DNA from: Streptomyces cucumeris
Lineage (GTDB): Bacteria > Actinomycetota > Actinomycetes > Streptomycetales > Streptomycetaceae
Reading direction: 5' to 3'
NCBI RefSeq assembly: GCF_024295805.1
Contig: NZ_JANCLX010000002.1
Location: forward strand, 344,632-408,631
Length of the DNA: 64,000 bases
Both the position numbers and the translations under genes were made by a program. The notes below the pieces were generated by a model. It worked only from the letters and a program-made list of their open reading frames with translations, was not told the origin of the DNA and did not search any database. Shown one piece after another: positions 1-9,894 of the stretch; the first letter of the stretch is position 1; each line of letters begins with the position of its first letter.

Positions 1-46
1 ACCCCGGCCCCTCCCCCCCGCGCTGGGCGCGCGCCCCCGCGGCCCG

Positions 47-71
47 CCCCCCCCCCCCCCCCGGGGGGGGG
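47..71. repeat. C16-G9 homopolymer tract
   Basis: Sixteen C (47-62) run directly into nine G (63-71). The two runs can fold on each other and lie 50 bases past the stop of the nitroreductase gene, so the tract could act as a terminator-like hairpin. It could equally be an assembly artefact, since such tracts are hard to sequence. Confidence 0.4.
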
Positions 72-120
72 CGGACGGCTCACGCGCTTCCCCGGGCGGC
101 CCGGGGGCCGCCGGGTGGTC

Positions 121-741
121 TCAGACGGTGGTGACGACCTCCTCGTACGGCAGCCGCGGCAGCCGTCCCATCCAGGCGTCCGGACCCGGGTGGCCGATGT
201 TGACCACGCAGACCGCCTGGTGCCGTCCGTCGCCGAAGAACTCCTTGGAGACGGCGGCGTGGTCGAAACCGGCCATCGGCCCGGCGGCCAGACCGGCGGC
301 CCGTATGCCCAGGATGAAGTAGCCCACCTGGAGGGCGGTGTTGAACCGGGCGGATGCCTCGCGCGGGCCCTCCTCGGCGAAGACGGCCTGTGGGTTCTCC
401 ATGAACGGCACCAGCCGGGGCAGCTCCTCGTGGAAGTCCAGGTCGGCCGCGAGCACCGCCACCAGCGGCGCCTTCGCCGTCTTCTCCTGGTTGCGGCCGG
501 TCATATGGGCCACCAGCCGCTCCCGCGCGTGCGGGGAGCGGACCAGCACCATGCGCAGCGGCTGCTGGTTCATCGATGTGGGCGCGTACTTGACCAGCTC
601 GTAGACGGCGCGGATCTGCTCCTCCGTCACCGGCTCGCCGGTGAAGGTGTGCGCCGTGCGGGCCTCCAGGAACAGCTGCTTCTGGGCCTCCGGCACAAGG
701 GTCAGGTGCCGCAGGGCGTCGCTGTTCTCCGGTGCGCTCAT
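121..741 (-). CDS. nitroreductase family protein, malonic semialdehyde reductase (RutE)-like
   Basis: A 206-aa FMN-dependent nitroreductase-fold enzyme of the RutE branch. In E. coli RutE reduces malonic semialdehyde to 3-hydroxypropionate in pyrimidine breakdown; here the substrate is unknown because no other rut gene is present. The N-terminal region carries the ART-like and APTSMNQQP motifs (about residues 28-60) that build the FMN and dimer site in this family, and the AGLAAGPMAGFD segment (about 150) is the usual flavin-contacting loop. Length is normal for the family. It is divergent from a TetR gene, and the 126-base gap holds a palindrome at 778-797, so repression by that TetR is likely. 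It could also act as a general nitro or quinone reductase. Confidence 0.85.
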   Translation of the reverse strand: MSAPENSDALRHLTLVPEAQKQLFLEARTAHTFTGEPVTEEQIRAVYELVKYAPTSMNQQPLRMVLVRSPHARERLVAHMTGRNQEKTAKAPLVAVLAADLDFHEELPRLVPFMENPQAVFAEEGPREASARFNTALQVGYFILGIRAAGLAAGPMAGFDHAAVSKEFFGDGRHQAVCVVNIGHPGPDAWMGRLPRLPYEEVVTTV

Positions 742-777
742 GGAGCTCTCCTCGTCACGCGGTGCGGAATTTATTGG

Positions 778-797
778 ACTGGACGGACTAGTCCAGT
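778..797. promoter_or_regulatory. candidate TetR operator, inverted repeat
   Basis: Seven-base arms ACTGGAC (778-784) and GTCCAGT (791-797) are separated by six bases; the smaller perfect palindrome GGACTAGTCC sits at 785-794. The site lies between the divergent nitroreductase and TetR genes, where an autoregulating TetR would bind. Confidence 0.6.
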
Positions 798-867
798 GCG
801 GTGAAGGAAGGCTAGACTCACAGGTCCATCGGGGGCAAGGCCGCTACTCATCAAGGAGGTTGGACCG

Positions 868-1527
868 TTGCGGACGGACAACGGTCCCCGGCGTGCCCCC
901 GTGGGCCGCCCGATGGGGCCCCAGCCGGCCAAGCGCCAGGCGATCCTGGAGGCGGCCGTGACCGTCTTCCTGCGCGAGGGGTACGCCCGCGCCGGCGTGG
1001 ACGTCATCGCGGACGAGGCCCGGGTCTCCAAGCAGACCGTCTACAACCACTTCGGCGACAAGGAACGGCTGTTCATCGCCGCCGTGGACGGGGAACGGGA
1101 GCGGGTGGCCGCCGAGTTCGCCGACGGTGCGCCGTACGCCCCCGAGCAGTTCGACGGTGCCGACGCCCGCACCGCGCTCATCGCCTTCGGTCACCGGGTG
1201 CTGGAGGTCCTGCTCGACGAACGGGCCTCCGCGCTGCGCCGCCTGGTCATCGCCGAGGTCGGCCGCCATCCCTCGCTGCGCACCGCGTGCGCCGAGGGCG
1301 AGCCCCGGCAGCTGGTGATCTGGCTCGCCGGGATGCTGGACCGCCGCACCGGCAGCGGTGAGCTGGACGTCCCCGATCCGGCCTCGGCCGCCGGGCAGTT
1401 CGTGGCCCTGCTGGTGCAGCAGGGCCTCCACCAGTCCATGTACGGCACCCGCCCGCTCGCCGCCGAGGTCGCCGCCTCCATCTGCGAGAAGGCCGCCGAC
1501 CTGGTTGTCCGCGCGTACCGCACATGA
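868..1527 (+). CDS. TetR/AcrR family transcriptional regulator
   Basis: A 219-aa one-component repressor. The N-terminal helix-turn-helix (about residues 25-70, with VSKQTVYNHFGDKERLF) is the classic TetR DNA-binding segment. The remaining 150 residues form the variable ligand-binding and dimer domain, which resembles the TetR_C domain of AefR/YbjK-like members. The start is TTG at 868, chosen because a full AAGGAGG box (853-859) precedes it by eight bases; no better start exists nearby. It is divergent from the RutE-like gene and probably represses that gene and itself through the palindrome at 778-797. The ligand is unknown. Confidence 0.9.
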   Translation: MRTDNGPRRAPVGRPMGPQPAKRQAILEAAVTVFLREGYARAGVDVIADEARVSKQTVYNHFGDKERLFIAAVDGERERVAAEFADGAPYAPEQFDGADARTALIAFGHRVLEVLLDERASALRRLVIAEVGRHPSLRTACAEGEPRQLVIWLAGMLDRRTGSGELDVPDPASAAGQFVALLVQQGLHQSMYGTRPLAAEVAASICEKAADLVVRAYRT

Positions 1528-1546
1528 TGTGTGAGAGGTGTCACCC

Positions 1547-2362
1547 ATGCGTGTGAACGTCCTCGGACCGCTGACGCTGAACCATGGCGCCCTGTCCGGA
1601 GTTCCCAGCGCGATGAAGCCCCGCAAGGTCCTGTCCCTGCTGCTGCTCAGCGACGGCCGGATGGTGCCGGTGCAGTCGCTGATGGCCGAGCTGTGGGGCG
1701 ACGGGCCGCCGCGGACGGGCCAGACCACGCTCCAGACCTACATCCTGCACCTGCGCAAGCTGCTCGCCCAGGTGCTGGGCATCCCCCCGGCCCTCGTCGC
1801 CCGGGATGTGCTGCAGACCCGGCCCGGCGGCTACGCCCTGGTGCTGCGCCCCGGCCAGCTCGACGTCCATGACTACCGTCAGTTCGTCGCCGAGGGCGAA
1901 TGCGCGCTGGAGGTCGGGGACGAACGGGCCGCGGACATCGCCTTCCGGCGGGCGCTCGCCCTGTGGCAGGGCCCGGCCCTGGTCGATGTCACCCCGCTGG
2001 GCCGGCCGCTCCAGGCGGAGGTGGCCCGGCTGGAGGAGTCCCGGCTCACCGTCACCGAGCGGGGGATCGAGACCCGGCTGCGGCTCGGCGGCCATCTGGA
2101 GGTGCTGAGCGATCTGGCCTCACTGGTGGTCGAGCACCGCTTCCACGAGGGTCTGCACGGCCAGTACATGCTGGCCCTGCACCGCTCGGGACAGCGCACC
2201 CGCGCCCTGGCGGTCTACCAGCGGCTGCGGATGGCGATGACCGAGGAACTCGGCCTGGAGCCCTCCGTGAAGCTCCAGCGCCTCCAGCAGGCGGTCCTGG
2301 TCTCCGACCCCCGGCTGGACCACGAGGCCGGGGCGCCGGGCCGCGGACCGGTGGTGGCCTGA
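1547..2362 (+). CDS. AfsR/SARP-family regulator with BTAD domain
   Basis: A 271-aa protein with the minimal SARP layout: an OmpR-type winged helix (about residues 1-95, with the ELWGDGPP and ILHLRKLL signatures) followed by a bacterial transcriptional activator domain of TPR-like helices (about 100-250, including the conserved RALALWQGPAL and EELGLEPS segments). Members bind direct heptameric repeats and activate secondary-metabolite genes. ATG 1547 is preferred over the GTG at 1538 because GAGAGG (1532-1537) is well placed for 1547. It begins 19 bases after the TetR stop, on the same strand, so the two may be co-transcribed. No biosynthetic cluster lies next to it, so its target is not apparent; it could be a global or remote regulator. 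Confidence 0.85.
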   Translation: MRVNVLGPLTLNHGALSGVPSAMKPRKVLSLLLLSDGRMVPVQSLMAELWGDGPPRTGQTTLQTYILHLRKLLAQVLGIPPALVARDVLQTRPGGYALVLRPGQLDVHDYRQFVAEGECALEVGDERAADIAFRRALALWQGPALVDVTPLGRPLQAEVARLEESRLTVTERGIETRLRLGGHLEVLSDLASLVVEHRFHEGLHGQYMLALHRSGQRTRALAVYQRLRMAMTEELGLEPSVKLQRLQQAVLVSDPRLDHEAGAPGRGPVVA

Positions 2363-2398
2363 ACCCCCGGCCCGGCGGCTGGGAGAGCGGCCGGGGGA

Positions 2399-2581
2399 TC
2401 AGAGGTCGTCGTCCTCGTCGTCGAGCCGGGCCAGCCAGGTGGCCAGCCGCTCCACCGGCACCTCGAAGTCCGGGTTCAGATCGACGAACGTGCGGAGCTG
2501 GTCGGCCAGCCAGTCGAAGGTGACTTCCTCCTCGCCGCGCCGCTGCGCCAGCTCCTCGATACCGCGGTCGGTGAAGTACAA
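2399..2581 (-). CDS. DUF6104 family protein
   Basis: A 60-aa acidic protein opening MYFTDRGIEELAQRRGEE and ending in an Asp/Glu-rich tail (LDDEDDDL). I recognise it as the DUF6104 family, a small conserved Streptomyces protein usually found just after the 2-oxoglutarate dehydrogenase gene, as here (130 bases downstream of its stop, same strand). Function is unknown. There is no signal peptide or membrane segment, so it is probably cytoplasmic. The hairpin at 2651-2686 separates it from the dehydrogenase transcript, so it may have its own promoter. Confidence 0.85.
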   Translation of the reverse strand: MYFTDRGIEELAQRRGEEEVTFDWLADQLRTFVDLNPDFEVPVERLATWLARLDDEDDDL

Positions 2582-2650
2582 GGGTCGCTCCGGATGAGGG
2601 GGGTTCGGGGACGATCTGCACCGCCCAGGATATGCCGCCGGGGAACCGGG

Positions 2651-2686
2651 AAGGCCCGGCCTCCGCTCGCGCGGGGACCGGGCCTT
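2651..2686 (-). terminator. hairpin terminator downstream of kgd
   Basis: Perfect nine-base arms AAGGCCCGG (2651-2659) and CCGGGCCTT (2678-2686) enclose an 18-base loop. It lies 25 bases past the stop of the 2-oxoglutarate dehydrogenase gene. No T tract follows, which is usual in Streptomyces. Confidence 0.7.
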
Positions 2687-2711
2687 GCCGTTCGGGCCGT
2701 GGGGCCGGTGA

Positions 2712-5700
2712 TCAGATCTCGAAGACCTCGGTCACCAGCGCCTGCTGCTCCGCCTGGTGGCGCTTGTTCGACCCCACCGCGGGCGAGGACGAGTGCGGCC
2801 GGGAGACCCGGACCAGACGCCCGGCGGCGGGGACGTCCGCGCCGACCGACAGCTCCAGGTGGTCGATCAGGTTGAGGGCCATGAACGGCCAGCCACCCTG
2901 GTTCGCGGGCTCCTCCTGGGCCCACACGAACTTCTCGACGCCCGTGTACTTGGCGATCTCGGCCTGGACCTCGGCACCCGGCAGCGGGTACAGCCGCTCC
3001 AGCCGGATGATCGCCACATCGTTCGCACCGCGCTTCTCCCGCTCCGCGGCCAGGTCGTAGTAGACCTTGCCGGAGCAGAAGACCACCTTGCGCACCGCGG
3101 CCGGGTCGGCGGTCTCGTCGCCGATGACCGGACGGAAGGCGCCGGTGGTGAACTCCTCGGCCTTCGAGGCCGCGGCCTTCAGACGCAGCATCGACTTCGG
3201 GGTGAAGACGACCAGCGGCTTGTGGTGCGGGTTGTGCACCTGCCAGCGCAGCAGGTGGAAGTAGTTCGACGGCAGCGTCGGGGTGGCGACGGTCATGTTG
3301 TTCTGCGCGCAGAGCTGGAGGAAGCGCTCGATCCGGGCCGAGGAGTGGTCCGGGCCCTGGCCCTCGTAGCCGTGCGGCAGCAGCAGCGTGACGCCGGAGG
3401 TCTGGCTCCACTTCTGCTCGGCCGAGGAGATGAACTCGTCCACGACGGTCTGCGCGCCGTTGACGAAGTCACCGAACTGGGCCTCCCACATGACCAGCGA
3501 CTCCGGCCGGGCCAGCGAGTAGCCGTACTCGAAGCCCATCGCCGCGTACTCGCTGAGCAGCGAGTCGTAGACGTTGTAGCGGGCCTGGTCCTCGGCGAGG
3601 TAGAGCAGCGGGGTGAAGTCGTCGCCGGTCTCCCGGTCCACCAGCACCGCGTGGCGCTGGCCGAAGGTGCCGCGGCGGGAGTCCTGGCCGGCGAGCCGGA
3701 CCGGGGTGCCCTCCATCAGCAGCGAACCGATGGCGAGGGTCTCGCCCATGCCCCAGTCGATCGTGCCGTCCTCGATCATCGCCGCACGCCGCTGGAGCTG
3801 CGGGTACAGCCGCGGGTGGACGGTGATCCGGTCGGGGATGTTGACCTGGGACTCGGCGATCCGCTTGACGACCTCCTGGGAGATCGCCGTGTTCACCGCG
3901 ACCGGGAACTCCGGCTGCGGCTCGGGCACCGCGGGCTGGGCCGGGGCGGAGACCGCGTCGCGGACCTCGGTGAAGACCTTCTCCAGCTGACCCTGGAAGT
4001 CCTGCAGCGCCTGCTCGGCCTCTTCCAGCGTGATGTCGCCGCGCCCGATCAGCGACTCGGTGTAGAGCTTGCGCACCGAGCGCTTCTTGTCGATCAGGTC
4101 GTACATCAGCGGCTGGGTGAAACCGGGGTTGTCGGTCTCGTTGTGGCCGCGGCGGCGGTAGCAGATCAGGTCGATGACCACGTCCTTGTTGAACGCCTGC
4201 CGGAACTCGAAGGCGAGCCGCGCGACGCGGACCACGGCCTCCGGGTCGTCACCGTTGACGTGGAAGATCGGCGCCTCGATCATGCGCGCCACGTCGGTGG
4301 CGTACATCGAGGAGCGGGACGCGGCCGGGGCGGCGGTGAAGCCGACCTGGTTGTTGATCACGATGTGCACGGTGCCGCCGGTGCGGTAGCCGCGCAGCTG
4401 CGACATGTTCAGCGTCTCGGCGACCACGCCCTGGCCCGCGAAGGCCGCGTCGCCGTGCAGGGCGACGGGGAGCACGGTGAAGTCCGTACCGGCCTTGCCG
4501 ATGATGTCCTGCTTGGCGCGGGCGACGCCCTCCAGGACCGGGTCCACCGCCTCCAGGTGGGAGGGGTTGGCGGTGAGCGAGACCTGGATCTGCTCACCGT
4601 CCAGACCGGTGAAGGTGCCCTCGGCGCCCAGGTGGTACTTCACATCGCCGGAGCCGTGCATCGACTTCGGGTCGAGGTTGCCCTCGAACTCGCGGAAGAT
4701 CTGTGCGTAGGACTTGCCGACGATGTTGGCCAGCACGTTCAGACGGCCGCGGTGGGCCATTCCGATGACGACCTCGTCCAGGCGCGACTCGGCGGCCGCG
4801 TCCAGCACGGCGTCCAGCAGCGGGATGACGGACTCGCCGCCCTCCAGCGAGAACCGCTTCTGGCCGACGTACTTGGTCTGGAGGAAGGTCTCGAACGCCT
4901 CGGCCGCGTTCAGCCGGCGCAGGATGCGCAGCTGCTCCTCGCGCTCCGGCTTGTCGTGGCTGCGCTCGACCCGGTCCTGGATCCACTTGCGCTGCTTGGG
5001 GTCCTGGATGTGCATGAACTCGATGCCGGTGGTGCGGCAGTACGAGTCGCGCAGCACGCCCAGGATGTCGCGCAGCTTCATCATGGACTTGCCCGAGAAG
5101 CCGCCGACCGCGAACTCGCGCTCCAGGTCCCACAGGGTGAGCCCGTGCTCGATGATGTCGAGGTCGGGGTGCTTGCGCTGGCGGTACTCCAGCGGGTCGG
5201 TGTCGGCCATGACGTGGCCGCGGACCCGGTAGGCGTGGATCAGGTCGAAGACCCGCGCCGCCTTGGTGACGTCGTCGTCATGGCTGACGTCGATGTCCTT
5301 GAGCCAGCGGACCGGCTCGTAGGGGATGCGCAGCGCCTTGAAGATCTCGTCGTAGAAGTCGTTCTCGCCGAGCAGTAGCTGGCTCATGATCCGCAGGAAC
5401 TCGCCGGAGGCGGCGCCCTGGATCACCCGGTGGTCATAGGTGCTGGTCAGCGTCATGACCTTGGAGACGCCCAGCTTGTTCAGGGTGTCCTGCGAGGTGC
5501 CCTGGAACTCGGCCGGGTACTCCATGGCGCCGACGCCCACGATCAGGCCCTGGCCGGGCATCAGCCGCGGCACCGAGTGCACGGTGCCGATGCCGCCGGG
5601 GTTGGTCAGGGAGGCGGTGACGCCGGTGAAGTCCTCCATCGTCAGCTTGTTCGCGCGGGCGCGGCGGACGATGTCCTCGTACGCCTGCCAGAACTCGAAG

Positions 5701-6542
5701 AAGTTGAGCGTCTCGGCCTTCTTGATCGCCGCGACGACGAGCTGGCGGTCGCCGTTGGGCTTGACCAGGTCGATGGCCAGACCGAGGTTGATGTGCTCGG
5801 GCTTGACCAGCGTCGGCTTGCCGTCCTTCTCGGTGAACGAGTGGTTCATCGAGGGCATCGCCTTCAGCGCCTGCACCATGGCGTAGCCGATGAGGTGCGT
5901 GAAGGACACCTTGCCGCCGCGGGCGCGCTTGAGGTGGTTGTTGATCACGATGCGCTGGTCGAACAGCAGCTTGACCGGGACGGCGCGCACGGAGGTGGCC
6001 GTCGGCAGCTCAAGGCTGGCGTTCATGTTCTTCGCCACGGCGGCGGACGGGCCGCGCAGCGTGACCAGCTCCGGACCGGCGGACGGCTCGGCCTTGGCGG
6101 CCTTCGCCGGGGACGTCGGCTCGGCAGGCGTCGGCTTCACCGGAGCGGGCTTGGCCGGGGCGGGAGCCGCGGCGGCGGGCTTCGGGGCGACCGGGGCCGC
6201 GGCGGGCTTCGCGTCCGCCGGCTTCGCGGCGGGCGCGGCCTTCGGCTGCGCCGGGGGAGTGACGGCCGGGGTGGCCTGCGCGGCGGCGGGCGCCCCCGCG
6301 GCGGTACCCCCGGTCACGGCCGGTGGCGGCGCGGCCACGGCGGAGCCGGTGTCCTGACCCGGCTTGTAGTCGGCGAAGAAGTCCCACCAGGCTCGGTCGA
6401 CCGAGTTCGGGTCCTGGAGGTACTGCTGGTAGATCTCGTCGACGAGCCACTCGTTGGGCCCGAAAGCGGCGGCAGGGTTACTTCCCTGACCGTCCTGCTC
6501 ATCGGTCGAGACGCTCGAGGTATTGGGGGACTGTGGCGACAC
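2712..6542 (-). CDS. kgd: multifunctional 2-oxoglutarate decarboxylase/dehydrogenase (fused E1-E2)
   Basis: A 1,276-aa fusion typical of Actinobacteria that catalyses oxidative decarboxylation of 2-oxoglutarate in the TCA cycle, working with a separate E2 and a lipoamide dehydrogenase. Order: a short E1 N-terminal helix ([15 protein letters not shown]), an Ala/Pro/Lys-rich linker, an E2-type acyltransferase core without a lipoyl domain (its [13 protein letters not shown] motif carries the catalytic His/Asp pattern), then the thiamine-diphosphate E1 domain ([33 protein letters not shown]) and the transketolase-like C-terminal domains. Start: GTG 6542 ([10 protein letters not shown]) matches the family; an in-frame codon at 6629 would add 29 atypical residues. 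No strong ribosome site is visible. In related bacteria the FHA protein GarA/OdhI inhibits this enzyme; such a gene is not in the window. Confidence 0.95.
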   Translation of the reverse strand: MSPQSPNTSSVSTDEQDGQGSNPAAAFGPNEWLVDEIYQQYLQDPNSVDRAWWDFFADYKPGQDTGSAVAAPPPAVTGGTAAGAPAAAQATPAVTPPAQPKAAPAAKPADAKPAAAPVAPKPAAAAPAPAKPAPVKPTPAEPTSPAKAAKAEPSAGPELVTLRGPSAAVAKNMNASLELPTATSVRAVPVKLLFDQRIVINNHLKRARGGKVSFTHLIGYAMVQALKAMPSMNHSFTEKDGKPTLVKPEHINLGLAIDLVKPNGDRQLVVAAIKKAETLNFFEFWQAYEDIVRRARANKLTMEDFTGVTASLTNPGGIGTVHSVPRLMPGQGLIVGVGAMEYPAEFQGTSQDTLNKLGVSKVMTLTSTYDHRVIQGAASGEFLRIMSQLLLGENDFYDEIFKALRIPYEPVRWLKDIDVSHDDDVTKAARVFDLIHAYRVRGHVMADTDPLEYRQRKHPDLDIIEHGLTLWDLEREFAVGGFSGKSMMKLRDILGVLRDSYCRTTGIEFMHIQDPKQRKWIQDRVERSHDKPEREEQLRILRRLNAAEAFETFLQTKYVGQKRFSLEGGESVIPLLDAVLDAAAESRLDEVVIGMAHRGRLNVLANIVGKSYAQIFREFEGNLDPKSMHGSGDVKYHLGAEGTFTGLDGEQIQVSLTANPSHLEAVDPVLEGVARAKQDIIGKAGTDFTVLPVALHGDAAFAGQGVVAETLNMSQLRGYRTGGTVHIVINNQVGFTAAPAASRSSMYATDVARMIEAPIFHVNGDDPEAVVRVARLAFEFRQAFNKDVVIDLICYRRRGHNETDNPGFTQPLMYDLIDKKRSVRKLYTESLIGRGDITLEEAEQALQDFQGQLEKVFTEVRDAVSAPAQPAVPEPQPEFPVAVNTAISQEVVKRIAESQVNIPDRITVHPRLYPQLQRRAAMIEDGTIDWGMGETLAIGSLLMEGTPVRLAGQDSRRGTFGQRHAVLVDRETGDDFTPLLYLAEDQARYNVYDSLLSEYAAMGFEYGYSLARPESLVMWEAQFGDFVNGAQTVVDEFISSAEQKWSQTSGVTLLLPHGYEGQGPDHSSARIERFLQLCAQNNMTVATPTLPSNYFHLLRWQVHNPHHKPLVVFTPKSMLRLKAAASKAEEFTTGAFRPVIGDETADPAAVRKVVFCSGKVYYDLAAEREKRGANDVAIIRLERLYPLPGAEVQAEIAKYTGVEKFVWAQEEPANQGGWPFMALNLIDHLELSVGADVPAAGRLVRVSRPHSSSPAVGSNKRHQAEQQALVTEVFEI

Positions 6543-6781
6543 GGCGGCAACCGCCCTCTTCCGCTTCCTTAGGTGGTGGACAGCGGGAATAAAGGCTACG
6601 CCCATTGGACCCTTACGTGCAGGCCGCACTGGTCATCGTCGCGCAAGTCACATCGATCGGCGGGTTTCGGTGCATGTCATGGCGGGAAACACACGGGGTT
6701 CCGCCGTGTTTCCGCAGATACGAGCGAACGCAAAAGTGCACCCACACCGCTCGGATGTGCGCGTCCGGGATCGACTTTACG
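6543..6781. promoter_or_regulatory. promoter region of kgd
   Basis: A 239-base gap between the kgd start and the stop of the sensor-kinase gene, with lower G+C than its flanks. It must hold the kgd promoter. A perfect TCACATGTGA palindrome at 6782-6791 overlaps the kinase stop codon; it could be an operator but I cannot assign a regulator. Confidence 0.4.
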
Positions 6782-8050
6782 TCACATGTGATCTCGGGCA
6801 CCGCCCGGAAGGCTCACCTTGATCCGGCAGCCCCGGGGGGACTCCGCGACACCTATCCGGCCGCCGTGCAGATCGACCGCCCAGCGGGCGATGGCCAGCC
6901 CCAGCCCGGTCCCTCCGTCGCTGCCCTGACTCGAGGGGCGGCGGGCCGCGGGCCCCGTGCCGCCCGGCGAGAGCCCGCCGCGGTTGAAGCGCTCGAAGAC
7001 CCGGTACCGCTCGGCCTCCGGGATACCGGGGCCCTCGTCCAGCACCTCCAGCTCCAGGCTCTCCGGCTCCTCGCCGCGCCGGGCGCGGACCGTGACCCGG
7101 CCGTGCGCCGGGCTGTGCTTCATGGCGTTGTCGATGAGATTCGCCACCACCTGGTGCAGCCGCTCGGCGTCCGCGTGCGCGGTCAGCTCCGGCGGCGAGA
7201 CATCCAGGTGGAGGTGGACGTCCTTGCGGGTGTGCGAGCCCGACCCGGCTTCCGCGCCCTTGGCCATGCTCGCCTCCTTGAGGATCTGGGCCAGATACGG
7301 CCAGACCTCGAAGCGCCGGGCGTAGAGCGGCACCACCCCGTTGTCCAGCCGCGACAGATCGAGCAGCTGCTCCACCAGCCGGCCCAGCCGCTGGGTCTGG
7401 CGCAGCGCGACCCGCATGGTCTCCGGATCGGCCTCGGAGACCCCGTCGACCACGTTCTCCAGCACCGCGCGCAGCGCCGCGATCGGGGTGCGCAGCTCAT
7501 GCGAGACATTGGCCACCAGTTCCTTGCGGTGGGTGTCCACCGCCTCCAGGTCCGCCGCCATCCGGTTGAAGGCGCTCGCCAGGTGGCCGAACTCGTCCCG
7601 GCGCTGTGCGGCGCCCACCCGCCGGGTGTAGTCGCCGTGCGCCATCGCCCGGGTGACCGCGGTCATCTCGTCCAGCGGAGCGGTGAGACCGTGCGCCACG
7701 AACTGGGTGATCAGCAGGGAGGCGATGATCGAGAAGATGGTGATCACGCGCAGCTCGGTGTTCGAATGCATCGCCGCGAACACCAGCAGCGTGGTGATGA
7801 TCACTGACCCGATGACCAGCGCTCCGAGCGCGGCCTTGACCGAGCGATACGGGTCGAACGGCCGCAGCGCCTCCCACACCCGGTCCCAGGTGGCCCGGCT
7901 GCGGGCGCAGCGGCGCCGCGCGGTGGCCCCGGGGGAGCCGGGCGGCTGTGGAGGGCGGGCGGCCCGCGCCTCACCGGCCGTCGTGAGCGTCCGCAGCGCC
8001 TTCAGGGCCTTGCGGACGGAAGGGACCCTGCGAGCGCCGGGGGCCGTCAT
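6782..8050 (-). CDS. sensor histidine kinase (HAMP, HisKA, HATPase)
   Basis: A 422-aa membrane sensor kinase. A basic N-terminal stretch is followed by two transmembrane helices (about residues 75-125) separated by only about ten residues, so there is almost no external sensor domain and the signal is probably sensed in or at the membrane. Next come a HAMP linker (GLTAPLDEM), the phosphoacceptor box VANVSHELRTPI, and the ATPase boxes: N (HQVVANLIDNAMKHS), G1 (DEGPGIP) and G2 (GGTGLGLAIA). Start ATG 8050 overlaps the regulator stop as ATGA, which indicates translational coupling. It is encoded after its response regulator, in the usual order, and lies between kgd and lon. The stimulus is unknown. 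Confidence 0.9.
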   Translation of the reverse strand: MTAPGARRVPSVRKALKALRTLTTAGEARAARPPQPPGSPGATARRRCARSRATWDRVWEALRPFDPYRSVKAALGALVIGSVIITTLLVFAAMHSNTELRVITIFSIIASLLITQFVAHGLTAPLDEMTAVTRAMAHGDYTRRVGAAQRRDEFGHLASAFNRMAADLEAVDTHRKELVANVSHELRTPIAALRAVLENVVDGVSEADPETMRVALRQTQRLGRLVEQLLDLSRLDNGVVPLYARRFEVWPYLAQILKEASMAKGAEAGSGSHTRKDVHLHLDVSPPELTAHADAERLHQVVANLIDNAMKHSPAHGRVTVRARRGEEPESLELEVLDEGPGIPEAERYRVFERFNRGGLSPGGTGPAARRPSSQGSDGGTGLGLAIARWAVDLHGGRIGVAESPRGCRIKVSLPGGARDHM

Positions 8051-8787
8051 GCGGCCGGGGTCTCCAGGGCGTAGCCGACGCCGTGCACCGTACGGATCCG
8101 CTCCGCGCCGATCTTCCGGCGCAGCGCCTTGATGTGGCTGTCCACGGTCCGGGTGCCGGAGGCGTCCGCCCAGTCCCACACCTCGGCCAGCAGCTGCTCC
8201 CGGGAGAGCACCGCGCGCGGGGTGTTGGCCAGGCAGACCAGCAGGTCGAACTCGGTGGGCGTGAGGTGGACGTCGGAGCCGCGGACCCGCACCCGGCGCT
8301 GCGCGTGGTCGATCTCCAGCTCGCCCAGGCGGAGGATCCCGCTGCGCGGGGTGTGCGCGGCCAGTGCCGCCCGCTCCACCCGCCGCAGCAGTACGTGCAC
8401 CCGGGCGGCCAGCTCGCGCATCGAGAACGGCTTGGTCATGTAGTCGTCCGCACCGACCCCGAGCCCGACCAGCATGTCGGTCTCGTCATCGCGTGCGGTG
8501 AGCATCATCACCGGGACCGGACGGCGCGCCTGCACCCGACGGCACACCTCGAGTCCGTCGAACCCCGGCAGCATCACATCGAGCACCAGCAGATCGGGCT
8601 GCCACGCCTCGGCGGTGTCGACGGCCGCCGGGCCGTCACCCGCCGTCTGTACCTGGAAGCCCTCGGCCCGCAGCCGGGCGGCGATCGCGTCCACGATGGT
8701 CGGATCGTCCTCGACGACGAGCACCCGGCGCTGTGCGCCGGGGGTGGTCGTGGCGGCCCCGTTGTGGCCGTTGAGATTCTGCTCCAT
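8047..8787 (-). CDS. OmpR-family response regulator
   Basis: A 246-aa regulator. The receiver domain (about residues 20-135) has the acidic pocket VVEDD, phospho-acceptor Asp in LLVLDVMLPG, and the conserved Lys in MTKPFS. The C-terminal OmpR/PhoB winged helix (about 150-240) carries LTPTEFDLLVCLA and the recognition-helix region RTVDSHIKALRRKIG. ATG 8787 is used because the receiver homology starts shortly after it; the ribosome site (GGGGCGGGC) is weak. The stop overlaps the kinase start by four bases, so the pair is made together. Target genes are not evident. Confidence 0.92.
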   Translation of the reverse strand: MEQNLNGHNGAATTTPGAQRRVLVVEDDPTIVDAIAARLRAEGFQVQTAGDGPAAVDTAEAWQPDLLVLDVMLPGFDGLEVCRRVQARRPVPVMMLTARDDETDMLVGLGVGADDYMTKPFSMRELAARVHVLLRRVERAALAAHTPRSGILRLGELEIDHAQRRVRVRGSDVHLTPTEFDLLVCLANTPRAVLSREQLLAEVWDWADASGTRTVDSHIKALRRKIGAERIRTVHGVGYALETPAA

Positions 8788-8893
8788 ACGCCCGCCCCAT
8801 GCGTTCGTCCTGAAAAACCGCGCTCCGCGCCTGGTGATGTGCCGTGCGGCGTGGTCTAGGCATGAAAGCGTAAGGGCAGCGTACGCGGCTCGG

Positions 8894-9607
8894 CTACGCG
8901 CCTCGAATCCCGATGTGGACCACGTCGGGCACTCCCCGGGCAACTGTGATCTCTTCCGTACGGACCCTGCTGAATCCGGCATTGCGGAGAGATTCCTCGA
9001 ATGCGGCGGACGGCCGCGCCGACCAGACCGCGAGCACTCCGCCCGGTGTGAGGCGGGCCGCGCAGGCGGCCAGTCCGGCGGGGGAGTAGAGGCCGGTGTT
9101 GTCCTCGGTGACCGTCCAGTCCGGTCCGTTGTCGATGTCCAGGCAGAGCGCGTCGTAGACCGGGGCGTCCGGTGCGCGCAGGTGGGCCACCAGATCGGCG
9201 CGGACGATCGCGGTGCGCGGATCGGCCAGCGCGGTCGCGGAGACCGCCGCCAGCGGGCCGTCGCGGTGCCAGTCGACGACCGCCTCCTCCCGCTCCACGA
9301 CCGCGATCCGGCCCCAGCGCGGTTCACCGGCGGCCTCGGCGAGCGAGAAGCCGACGCCGAGACCGCCGATGAGCAGGGCGGGGGAGGGGCGGCCGGCGGG
9401 CAGGGCGTCGAGGGCGGCCCGGACCAGCAGCCGCTCGGAGCGGCCGTCGGAGGTGTCCATCAGGAAGCAGCCGTTGGCGATGATCTCGAAGACGGCGTCC
9501 CCGCCGTCCGCCGTCCCGCGCCGCCGCAGCACCACCTCGCCGTGGGGACCCTCCCGGCGGTCGAGGGTGACCGGCTGACCGGTCGCGGTGTCGTACGGGG
9601 GCTGCAT
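8894..9607 (-). CDS. spermidine synthase-like aminopropyl/methyltransferase-fold protein
   Basis: A 237-aa class I SAM-dependent-transferase-fold protein of the spermine/spermidine synthase superfamily. The nucleotide-binding motif I is GGLGVGFSLAEA (about residues 75-90), followed by an acidic residue in the VVEREEAVVDWHR strand and the LCLDIDNGPDWTV segment that shapes the active site. It lacks the N-terminal beta-barrel of true spermidine synthases, so polyamine synthesis is not assured; fused or stand-alone members often have unknown substrates. Start ATG 9607 follows GGAGG with seven-base spacing. It lies upstream of and on the same strand as the two-component pair (106-base gap), so co-transcription is possible. 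Confidence 0.75.
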   Translation of the reverse strand: MQPPYDTATGQPVTLDRREGPHGEVVLRRRGTADGGDAVFEIIANGCFLMDTSDGRSERLLVRAALDALPAGRPSPALLIGGLGVGFSLAEAAGEPRWGRIAVVEREEAVVDWHRDGPLAAVSATALADPRTAIVRADLVAHLRAPDAPVYDALCLDIDNGPDWTVTEDNTGLYSPAGLAACAARLTPGGVLAVWSARPSAAFEESLRNAGFSRVRTEEITVARGVPDVVHIGIRGA

Positions 9608-9894
9608 GGTGATCCTCCGGCTGGACGGGGCGCGCGGGTCCGTGGCGGACCCGCCGCCATCCTTGCGCCGTGCCCGCTCGGCGGTCCACCGGATTCGCCG
9701 TCCCGGCGCGGCGGCTGTGGTGGTGGACACAGCGACCTCTGGTGACATCACTCGTGGCCCGCGGAGCGTTGTGGTGGGGCGGGCGGAAGGTCGGCTGCCA
9801 GTGGTGGAGACCTCTCGGTCCCGCCATCCGGCGCACCGAACGGCTGATCGCTCACAGCGAACACCGCTCCGGGAACACCGGGAGCCCTTAGCGC

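Noticed and set aside
2757..5378. Long open frame on the plus strand, antisense to the 2-oxoglutarate dehydrogenase gene
   Set aside because: Its product is low-complexity Leu/Val/Arg/Gly-rich and mirrors the third-position GC bias of the real gene; no domain and no ribosome site.
6782..6791. TCACATGTGA as a Crp site for kgd
   Set aside because: It overlaps the kinase stop codon, is shorter than a full Crp site and is over 200 bases from the kgd start; not strong enough to call.
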